This document shows, one piece after another, positions 1 to 5,500 of a stretch of DNA of 5,500 bases. The position numbers and the translations under genes were made by a program. The notes under the pieces were generated by a model. That model searched no databases and was not told the DNA's origin. It was given only the letters and a program-made list of their open reading frames with translations. The stretch's first letter is position 1. Every line of letters starts with the position of its first letter. The DNA lies in assembly GCA_016839995.1 (NCBI GenBank), contig JAEOTD010000039.1, positions 1 to 5,500 of the forward strand. Direction: 5' to 3'. The stretch is from Candidatus Hermodarchaeota archaeon (GTDB taxonomy: Archaea > Asgardarchaeota > Hermodarchaeia > Hermodarchaeales > Hermodarchaeaceae).

Positions 1-1121
1 GACCCTGCGAGCTGGTGTTTTACAATGTTGACTAACTTATCGAGTTTGGGATGTTCTATTCCCTTTGAAATTAATTCCTGAACTTGTCTATGGGCATCTA
101 CATAATTCGGGTCTTGGATAAGCCCTTTTACAGCTTTGGATGCTTTTCCACGTGTGGCTTCCTTTTGCAGTGCGTTGAAATATCGTTGAAGTGCACTCAC
201 TCCTTGTGTCTCTAGGAGTTCAACACAGTGGTATAATCGAATTGTTGCTGCACAATGGGAAACCAGTTGAAAGAAATGACTGGGAGGGGATGTGTTGTTG
301 GCAATTTGATTTTGGATTTCACGCTGAACTTGTAAGATTTGCCGAACCGATACCCTACGTGGGTCACTTGAGTTAATGAATTCAGCCTCTTTCAGTGGAA
401 GAATTCGTTCCTTAATTGCACGGCGAAGAGCCTTTCCCACCTCTAAGAATTCATCTGGGAGTTTGATTTCAAGCCATTCAAAATCCACGGGGGGAAGATA
501 AGGAGCCACATCTGGACTCTCACGTGTTCGGAGTTCGAAATTCTCAATTCCAAGATTATGTACAATTTCCCGTATTTTTTCAATTTCGGATCCGGGTGAA
601 GCCGTTAGTGCGAGTATTAGTGGTGTGGATGATTGCTTTTGGTATTGGCTAGCAATGAATACGTATGCATATTCACCAACTGCCCTATGGGCTTCATCGA
701 AGACGAGCAAGGAACAGTCTTCTAGGGTGTAGCGTCCAGCTAACAAATCATTCTGGATGACCTGTGGGGTCATGAACGCGATTTTTGTATGATTCCAGAG
801 TTTTTGACGTTTGGTTGGAGCGATTTCGCCTGTGATAACGTTCATTTCGTCTTTGGGAAGTGTCATGAACTCTTGGAAGGTTTTCTGATGTTGGAGCGCA
901 AGTGGTTTGGTTGGAGCAAGAATTATGCATTTTGATGTAGGTTTCTTTTGTAGCTGGTATGCTGCAGCTAACACCGCTAGAACTGTTTTACCGACGCCTG
1001 TGGGAAGTACAACGAGTGTATTCCATTTAACTGCGGTGCCGATGATGGTTTCTTGATAGAGTCTTTTGCTGATTCGATTTGAGTGGATGAGCGGATGTTG
1101 GATATATTCCGGCTCGGTCAT
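1..1121 (-). CDS. hef: Hef-type FANCM/Mph1-family helicase (N-terminal part, cut by window edge)
   Basis: Archaeal Hef is a superfamily 2 DEAH helicase, usually fused to a C-terminal XPF/ERCC4 nuclease, that processes stalled forks and branched DNA. Translating the minus strand from ATG at 1121 gives 373 uninterrupted residues to the left edge. Visible motifs: RLYQ near residues 20-23 (Q-like region), Walker A LPTGVGKT at 39-46, motif Ia APTKPLALQH at 69-78, TPQVIQNDLL at 118-127, Walker B DEAH at 142-145, and motif III LTASPGS at 172-178. The segment LRTRESPDVAPY (197-208) and the helical stretch after it, with ELLETQGVSAL and HPKLDKL, match the Hef/FANCM insertion (thumb) domain between the two RecA domains, which sets it apart from generic DEAD helicases. 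The second RecA domain and any nuclease and HhH domains lie outside the window, so whether the nuclease is present cannot be seen. Upstream the frame is open to a stop at 1176-1178, but ATG 1121 aligns with the family start and has a TATA-like box 26 bases upstream. Confidence 0.93.
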   Translation of the reverse strand, partial: MTEPEYIQHPLIHSNRISKRLYQETIIGTAVKWNTLVVLPTGVGKTVLAVLAAAYQLQKKPTSKCIILAPTKPLALQHQKTFQEFMTLPKDEMNVITGEIAPTKRQKLWNHTKIAFMTPQVIQNDLLAGRYTLEDCSLLVFDEAHRAVGEYAYVFIASQYQKQSSTPLILALTASPGSEIEKIREIVHNLGIENFELRTRESPDVAPYLPPVDFEWLEIKLPDEFLEVGKALRRAIKERILPLKEAEFINSSDPRRVSVRQILQVQREIQNQIANNTSPPSHFFQLVSHCAATIRLYHCVELLETQGVSALQRYFNALQKEATRGKASKAVKGLIQDPNYVDAHRQVQELISKGIEHPKLDKLVNIVKHQLAG

Positions 1122-1142
1122 GCTAATCGCAGCACATTTTTT

Positions 1143-1150
1143 AGTATATT
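1143..1150 (-). promoter_or_regulatory. TATA-like box for hef
   Basis: On the minus strand this reads AATATACT, preceded by CC. Its centre lies about 26 bases from the A of the hef ATG at 1121, which is the usual archaeal TATA-to-transcription-start distance. No Shine-Dalgarno-like sequence is visible just before the ATG, so a leaderless hef mRNA is the simplest reading. This is inferred from sequence and spacing only; a second AT-rich element lies just upstream (1153-1160). Confidence 0.5.
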
Positions 1151-1187
1151 GGAGTATTTTGTGTTTGAAATCACTTTATTACCCGCA

Positions 1188-1196
1188 TTTATATTA
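1188..1196 (+). promoter_or_regulatory. TATA-like box for the PRC-barrel-like gene
   Basis: TTTATATTA is close to the archaeal TATA consensus (TTTATATA). Transcription starting about 26 bases downstream would begin near 1218, leaving a leader of about 16 bases that just includes the GGAG at 1223-1226. It may also drive the two genes downstream. It lies about 40 bases from the oppositely oriented hef box, so both transcription units share one compact control region. Confidence 0.55.
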
Positions 1197-1222
1197 CACT
1201 ATAATCCACGTTTTATGAAGAT

Positions 1223-1226
1223 GGAG
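1223..1226 (+). promoter_or_regulatory. Shine-Dalgarno-like site that selects ATG 1234
   Basis: GGAG ends seven bases before the ATG at 1234. This spacing suits ATG 1234 and is too close for the in-frame GTG at 1228, so the ATG is chosen as the start. Confidence 0.55.
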
Positions 1227-1233
1227 TGTGCTC

Positions 1234-1569
1234 ATGTTGTCAAAACCCGGTGTGCCTTCAATGGCTGAGGCAGAAGTGTATGAATTACAGATGCCAGGAC
1301 ATATTATCGGAAAAGAAGTTATCGACGGGAGTGCTCGTCGAATTGGAATCGTTCGAAGCCTTCGAATTATGTTGCCACCAGGAAAAGTTGAGTTACAGGT
1401 CAAAGGTTTGGGTGTTGAACTTCCGGTTGATGTTTCCAATATTGCGGCTGTGGGGAATGTAATACAACTATCAAATACAGTAAAAGAAGCTGAGGAAATT
1501 TCCATTGCTGATGTGCAACGCCTGCGAGAAGAAACGTGGAAAGAGGTTCAAGGCTTAATTATCCGGTAG
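1234..1569 (+). CDS. Small PRC-barrel-like protein, function unknown
   Basis: A 111-residue protein with no signal peptide or membrane segment, so probably cytosolic. Residues about 22-82 look like a PRC-barrel: GHIIGKEVIDG (22-32) followed by RRIGIVRSLRI (35-45) resembles the 'G-K-x-V-x-D ... G-x-V' opening of this fold. Alternating hydrophobic strands come next (KVELQVKGLGVEL, 51-63), then PVDVSNIAAVGNVIQL (64-79), like the usual 'vpv..I..iGd.v.l' end. Residues 84-107 are charged and likely form a helix. There are no cysteines and no obvious catalytic residues. PRC-barrel domains generally mediate protein-protein or protein-RNA contacts (RimM, photosynthetic reaction centre subunit H, archaeal cell-division CdpB proteins), but none of these roles can be assigned here. 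The start is ATG 1234, from the GGAG at 1223; GTG 1228 would add two residues. It is divergent from hef and 69 bases upstream of the PP-loop gene. The gene call is firmer than the fold call. Confidence 0.68.
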   Translation: MLSKPGVPSMAEAEVYELQMPGHIIGKEVIDGSARRIGIVRSLRIMLPPGKVELQVKGLGVELPVDVSNIAAVGNVIQLSNTVKEAEEISIADVQRLREETWKEVQGLIIR

Positions 1570-1596
1570 GGGCCACATGTGCTGGAAATAGCATAA

Positions 1597-1608
1597 TTTT
1601 ATCTTTTA
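1597..1608 (+). promoter_or_regulatory. Weak TATA-like or T-rich element before the PP-loop gene
   Basis: TTTTATCTTTTA lies in the 69-base gap between the PRC-barrel-like gene and the 644-residue gene. As a TATA box it would place transcription start near 1626, about 13 bases before ATG 1639, fitting the absence of a clear Shine-Dalgarno site. The same T-rich tract could instead act as a weak archaeal terminator for the gene before it, or mean nothing if the genes are co-transcribed. Confidence 0.28.
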
Positions 1609-1638
1609 CTTTGAAATCCTGTAGCATGGCAAGATACG

Positions 1639-3573
1639 ATGAGTGGAAAGAAAAAGAAGCCGTACTTAGGTCCGCTTTTACTTGCATGGTGCGATCAATG
1701 CAACGTTCCTTTAGTAAAAAGAGTGCGTTGTAGTCGATGTGGATCAAAGACACGACGAGTCCCAGTAACACCCCCAGGGGATGCGCGTCCTGCCTTTGAT
1801 GCCGACCGAGAACGAATTATTGCAACAATATCATTGCAATACGACGACAGAGTCGCCCATAAGTTACTTCCCGAGGATAAAATCATCCTGTTAAATTCCA
1901 TTCCTGATGTTGATTGCTGTGAAGAAATCATCGTTGACGGGCAAATCGTGGGACTCCATCGATTCCGCGTTGATACATTATCTTGGGAATTTGTCCCAAA
2001 AATGGAAGGGGCCCGACGTCTAATAACACTCACCGATAAGAAACAGGTTGTCATCGAAGATTCTGCTGTACCGTTTATTGTTAAAGGCGCTAATATTCTT
2101 CGACCTGGAATTTCAACGGCGGATACCTCGATTCGTCCTGGTGAATATGTGATTGGCGTCACTGAGCAAGGTCATGCAGTTCTTGTGGGAATTGCGAAAA
2201 TGACGGGACAAGAAATGTGTACAAGAGCACGAGGAATGGCAGTTAAAAAACAATACAAAGCTGAGCCCAAAAACCCTGAAACTCAACTAGGAGGACAAGG
2301 GTGGAATACGGTCTTAGAAGCTAATGCTGATATCCTTCAGGAAATTAAAAGTGAGGCCATCACGTTTGTAAAACAAACGGCAAAAGACTATCACTTGCCT
2401 TTGGTAGTAGCTTACTCCGGAGGGAAAGATAGCCTTGCAGTATTATTACTTGTGAAAGCTGCTCTTCATGACCAATCGTATCATGTGATTTTTATTAATA
2501 CGGGAATAGAATTTCCTGAGACAATAGATAATGTGTATTCAATCGCCAGCCAGTTTGATTTAGAAAATCAGTTGCTTGTTAAGAATGTGGACAAGGACCA
2601 GTTTTTCCGTGTGCTTGATTTGTATGGCTTTGTAGCGCGAGATTATCGAGTTTGCTGTAAATCCGTGAAACTGGGGCCAACCAGCCAGCTTATTGAAGAG
2701 CATTTTCCTGATGGGTGTTTGAGTTTCATTGGTCAACGGCGATACGAATCATATCGACGTTCAGCTAGTGGACGAATCTGGAAAAACCCATGGGTACCAA
2801 AACAAGTGGGAGCAAGTCCAATTCATAATTGGACGGCTATGATGATATGGCTCTATATCTTTCAGAAGAAGGCACCCTATAATCCGCTCTATGAAGCTGG
2901 TTTTGAAAGAATCGGGTGCATGTTTTGCCCAGCGTCTACTATGAGCGAGTTAACAATTATTGCTGAACAATGTCCTGATGAATGGAAGCGTTGGCAATCG
3001 AATGCTGAAAAGGTGGCCCAACGTCATGGGATGAGCAAGAAGTGGTTAGATCATGGTTTCTGGCGTTGGAAGAATCATCCACCAAAAATCAAAGAACTAG
3101 CACAAAAAATGGAGATTGACCTGCAACCACCTCAACAACATCAACCTGAAGACACTTTGTCTTTCGTTATAGAGCCAACAGATCAACACGAAAATAAATT
3201 GATTAACGGAGAATTTAGTAAACCCATTGATTTGCTACGTGCTGCAGCCTTTCTTCCTGCTCTAGGTGATGTGATTTTAGACTTAGAGAGAAATTTGATT
3301 GAGGTTACAATCTCAAAGAAAAATGCCTTAATCAAAGCCTCCCTCTTCGAAGGAGGACAATTTACTATATCGGGTCCCGCAACCGAGAAGATAGCAAATA
3401 CATTTGCTCGGACTGTACTACGAGGTGTGCTTTGTACCGCATGTGGTACATGCCAGTCGCTTTGCCCAAACGATGCAATTTCCATCGACAAACAGGCACG
3501 AATAATTGAAGAAAATTGTACTCAGTGTAAGGAATGTATCCGTGGCAAATGCCCTTCATTATATGCTCAGTAA
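1639..3573 (+). CDS. Zinc ribbon-PUA-PAPS reductase-like PP-loop-ferredoxin fusion protein
   Basis: A 644-residue cytosolic protein of the archaeal PAPS-reductase-like family. Domains in order: zinc ribbon (C18, C21, C31, C34); a region of unclear fold at about 50-120; PUA domain at about 130-205 (VKGANILRPGI at 148-158, MAVKKQY at 200-206); PAPS-reductase/PP-loop domain at about 250-445 with loop SGGKDS (260-265), NTGIEFPET (287-295) and IGQRRYES (364-371). Next is an unassigned segment at about 500-595, then a ferredoxin with two [4Fe-4S] motifs (C599, C602, C605, C609P and C627, C630, C633, C638P). C339-C340 with C427xxC430 echo the CC...CxxC cluster ligands of assimilatory APS reductases, but the catalytic ECG(L/I)H-type cysteine tail of CysH is absent. 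Known: PP-loop enzymes adenylylate or transfer sulfur, and PUA domains bind RNA. Inference: an iron-sulfur-dependent sulfur-transfer or redox enzyme, possibly acting on RNA; annotation as a true PAPS reductase is not proven. ATG 1639 is the only usual start codon between the in-frame stop at 1612-1614 and the zinc ribbon. Confidence 0.87.
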   Translation: MSGKKKKPYLGPLLLAWCDQCNVPLVKRVRCSRCGSKTRRVPVTPPGDARPAFDADRERIIATISLQYDDRVAHKLLPEDKIILLNSIPDVDCCEEIIVDGQIVGLHRFRVDTLSWEFVPKMEGARRLITLTDKKQVVIEDSAVPFIVKGANILRPGISTADTSIRPGEYVIGVTEQGHAVLVGIAKMTGQEMCTRARGMAVKKQYKAEPKNPETQLGGQGWNTVLEANADILQEIKSEAITFVKQTAKDYHLPLVVAYSGGKDSLAVLLLVKAALHDQSYHVIFINTGIEFPETIDNVYSIASQFDLENQLLVKNVDKDQFFRVLDLYGFVARDYRVCCKSVKLGPTSQLIEEHFPDGCLSFIGQRRYESYRRSASGRIWKNPWVPKQVGASPIHNWTAMMIWLYIFQKKAPYNPLYEAGFERIGCMFCPASTMSELTIIAEQCPDEWKRWQSNAEKVAQRHGMSKKWLDHGFWRWKNHPPKIKELAQKMEIDLQPPQQHQPEDTLSFVIEPTDQHENKLINGEFSKPIDLLRAAAFLPALGDVILDLERNLIEVTISKKNALIKASLFEGGQFTISGPATEKIANTFARTVLRGVLCTACGTCQSLCPNDAISIDKQARIIEENCTQCKECIRGKCPSLYAQ

Positions 3574-3610
3574 AATAACCGATTCAAACCAGATTTCGTA
3601 TTGGTTGCAA

Positions 3611-3622
3611 GAAAAGCTTTTC
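3611..3622. repeat. 12-base perfect palindrome upstream of the DUF2070 gene
   Basis: GAAAAGCTTTTC reads the same on both strands and sits in the 104-base gap before the DUF2070 start, 55 bases upstream of the ATG. It could be a small operator or a chance palindrome in AT-rich sequence. There is no loop and no trailing T-run, so it does not look like a hairpin terminator. I see no convincing TATA box in the rest of the gap (3574-3677). Confidence 0.3.
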
Positions 3623-3677
3623 AAGAAACAACTACGATGGATATCTTCCTCCGAGAATCCTAGACGAGCGTTTGATT

Positions 3678-5500
3678 ATGAGTGAAGATGTCCAGAGTAC
3701 GATTTCACTTTACAAGCGGTTATTCAGTTTACCCAGTAATCATATGCTCGTAATCATTATTATCGTGGGCTCGATTCTTGTTGGCGGAACGACAGAGCTT
3801 CTGCGATACCTTGGAGGTAGTCCGTTTACTGCAATTGTGTTCTTGAGAGGCGCGATGCGTGGTTTGGTTATTACTATACCAGCAGCGCTACTAACCTTGC
3901 TTGCATTCCGTCTCGGAACGAGAAAAGGCACCATCTTGAATTGGCATCGCCTCTTAGGTGTTGTCACAACCGCGGTCATTGTTCTCTTACTGATCTGGTT
4001 TCTGTCAACACTTGTTGGTTGGGCAATTGAACTCATTTTCAAATTTCAATACGGTCCCTTGGCAGGTGGCGGAATTGCTACAATGTTTTATCTACGAAAT
4101 CTAATTCTGGCAGCATCCTTTGCATCAGCAATACTCCTACTAATTGCTCTAAGCACAAGCCGAGTAGGTACAACTACAGGAGTTCTTCTTTCCCTTATCT
4201 TTCCCACAACTGCGATGGTAATGTATGTTTTAACTGAACCAGTTTTCACGCAATGGATTTTTCTCTTAATTTATCTCCTCTGTGCTTTGACATTTGTCAG
4301 TGCTTCGGGAATTCTGTTATCGGCAGTGGGTCGTCCGCTGAAAAAAGCCTTCCATGTTGACGGAATTCAGATGTTCCGTGGCTTCCTCGAGGTTTGGATG
4401 GAAAATAGGGCGGACCTCATGGAAGAGAGCCTCACACAGATAGGACAGTCAAGAACCTTACCAATTTCTGTCATAAAATTTACAACGGAAAGTAAAAACC
4501 CAGTTTTGGTGAAAGTTGTACCAGGAGCACATCCAGGACCCTTCAAAAACACAGGTAGTAGTGCTTTGCCCACACGAATTGGCGAATGGGGACGAACAAC
4601 GCTTAATTCCATTGCCTGTTCACCGCACAGCGCATCCACCCATGATTTGAACCTTGTTTCCAAGGCAGAAGTGGAACGATTTATGGAAATGGTTCAAACC
4701 GCATATGAGCAAACAAAGCTAACCAAAGATGTGAGTCAATTTTCTCGGGCGACTTCAGGAACAATACACGCGGGTTGCCAACTGTTCGGAGATACGGCGG
4801 TTCTTCTCTTCACTCGTTCACCCATTGAAATGGATGACATTAGTTTAGCAGTTGCTGAGCAAATTTCTTCAGAATTAAAAGCTCTCGTTAAGCATTGTAT
4901 AATTATTGACACGCATAATTGTATGAGTGAACTCAAAGAATCCGTGTATGAGGGCTCTGAATTAATTCCTGACATGATAGAAGCTGCAAGAAACGCCATT
5001 AAAAAGGCTCAAAAAACGAAACGCAGCAAACCAAAAATTGGAGTTGCACAACTCAGAGAAACAGGATATACTAGGGACGAAGGAATGGGATCTGAGGGTG
5101 TAACCGTTTCAATTGTTGAAGTTGCAGGTCAAAAGATGGCCTATGTCCTCATTGATGGAAATAACATGATCGTTGGATTACGAGAAAAAATGGTTAATGC
5201 CCTTGTTCCAAAATATGTTGACGCAGCTGAAATCCTGACGTCGGACACCCATCAAACAGCAGCGATATCCTCATCCAACGGGTATAGCCCCATTGGAGAA
5301 TCAATCCCTCACAATGAGTTGACAAAAATAGCAATTGACCTTGTGACCGAGGCAATTTCAACTCTTGAACCTGGGGAAATCTCCATTTACCAAGGGAATA
5401 GTCAGCCCCTCACGGTTATGGGTGAAGGAACCGTTGAGAAATTAACCAGTCTAATTCCTGTTTCGGCGAGAATCGCAAAACAGGTAGGAATTAGCATTTA
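3678..5500 (+). CDS. DUF2070 family membrane protein (C-terminus cut by window edge)
   Basis: From ATG 3678 the frame is open to the right edge, giving 607 residues; family members are around 600 residues, so little is missing. The N-terminal 220 residues hold about six hydrophobic segments (roughly 23-39, 55-78, 94-115, 138-158, 165-185 and 192-215), with no cleavable signal peptide evident. The remaining 390 residues are soluble and carry the motifs by which I recognise DUF2070 (COG3356): GAHPGPF (283-289), SPHSASTHDLN (315-325), IIDTHN (409-414), and TSDTHQT (521-527). The His/Asp-rich motifs suggest a metal-binding or hydrolase-like site, but the family has no established biochemical role, and this is inference. 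No clear Shine-Dalgarno is seen; TTG 3672 is an in-frame alternative start. The gene lies 104 bases after the PP-loop gene on the same strand and may be read from the same transcript. The last codon shown is incomplete. Confidence 0.88.
   Translation, partial: MSEDVQSTISLYKRLFSLPSNHMLVIIIIVGSILVGGTTELLRYLGGSPFTAIVFLRGAMRGLVITIPAALLTLLAFRLGTRKGTILNWHRLLGVVTTAVIVLLLIWFLSTLVGWAIELIFKFQYGPLAGGGIATMFYLRNLILAASFASAILLLIALSTSRVGTTTGVLLSLIFPTTAMVMYVLTEPVFTQWIFLLIYLLCALTFVSASGILLSAVGRPLKKAFHVDGIQMFRGFLEVWMENRADLMEESLTQIGQSRTLPISVIKFTTESKNPVLVKVVPGAHPGPFKNTGSSALPTRIGEWGRTTLNSIACSPHSASTHDLNLVSKAEVERFMEMVQTAYEQTKLTKDVSQFSRATSGTIHAGCQLFGDTAVLLFTRSPIEMDDISLAVAEQISSELKALVKHCIIIDTHNCMSELKESVYEGSELIPDMIEAARNAIKKAQKTKRSKPKIGVAQLRETGYTRDEGMGSEGVTVSIVEVAGQKMAYVLIDGNNMIVGLREKMVNALVPKYVDAAEILTSDTHQTAAISSSNGYSPIGESIPHNELTKIAIDLVTEAISTLEPGEISIYQGNSQPLTVMGEGTVEKLTSLIPVSARIAKQVGISI

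Noticed and set aside
191..376. Plus-strand 61-codon frame inside hef
   Set aside because: The opposite strand encodes continuous Hef thumb-domain sequence through this stretch, so this is a chance frame.
809..917. Direct repeat of 13 bases (GTTTGGTTGGAGC at 809-821 and 905-917)
   Set aside because: Both copies encode the peptide APTK in hef (motif Ia and a second occurrence), so coding sequence explains them.
1194..1505. Minus-strand open frame of 103 codons opposite the PRC-barrel-like gene
   Set aside because: It lies entirely antisense to a better supported gene, is Ser/Thr/Pro-rich low-complexity translation, and has no recognisable motif.
1695..2162. Minus-strand open frame of 155 codons opposite the PP-loop gene
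   Set aside because: It is antisense to the zinc ribbon and PUA coding sequence, whose motifs are clear; the antisense translation resembles no protein family.
3637..3663. Eight-codon ATG frame in the gap before DUF2070, a possible leader peptide
   Set aside because: It is very short, has no ribosome-binding site and no regulatory codon run, and is expected by chance.
3740..4042. Minus-strand 100-codon frame opposite the DUF2070 membrane segments
   Set aside because: It is antisense to hydrophobic transmembrane coding sequence, and its basic, Ser/Thr-rich translation is the usual by-product of that.
1..5500. CRISPR array, tRNA/rRNA genes, insertion sequence or defence system
   Set aside because: I saw no regularly spaced repeats, no tRNA-like cloverleaf, no terminal inverted repeats and no transposase, nuclease-toxin or defence motifs; the helicase is a clear Hef homologue rather than a defence helicase.

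Overview
The window is a stretch of archaeal chromosome carrying four protein genes and no mobile element, CRISPR array or RNA gene that I could find. Archaeal origin is supported by gene content: a Hef-type FANCM/Mph1-family helicase, a PUA/PAPS-reductase/ferredoxin fusion protein and a DUF2070 membrane protein are all typically archaeal. TATA-like boxes sit at archaeal spacing from the starts. Base composition is moderate (slightly AT-rich by eye). Hef and DUF2070 point to a euryarchaeal-type or related lineage (an Asgard archaeon is not excluded); the species cannot be fixed from this window.

Layout. Positions 1-1121 on the minus strand hold the N-terminal 373 residues of hef, which runs off the left edge. 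Positions 1122-1233 are a short divergent intergenic region with a TATA-like box for each direction. Three plus-strand genes follow: a small PRC-barrel-like protein (1234-1569), a 644-residue multidomain PP-loop/iron-sulfur protein (1639-3573), and a DUF2070 membrane protein (3678 to beyond 5500, cut by the right edge). The plus-strand gaps are 69 and 104 bases, so the genes may be co-transcribed, although a weak TATA-like element precedes the second and a 12-base palindrome lies before the third.

Functionally, Hef acts on stalled or branched replication forks. The 644-residue protein combines a zinc ribbon, an RNA-binding-type PUA domain, a PAPS-reductase-like PP-loop domain with extra paired cysteines, and a two-cluster ferredoxin tail; its substrate is not established and its layout fits a sulfur-transfer or RNA-modification enzyme at least as well as sulfate assimilation. 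DUF2070 has about six membrane helices and a large soluble domain rich in conserved-looking His/Asp motifs, with no assigned function. Nothing ties the four genes into one obvious pathway. I see no defence island or clearly novel system here; the fusion enzyme and the DUF2070 soluble domain are the most rewarding leads.
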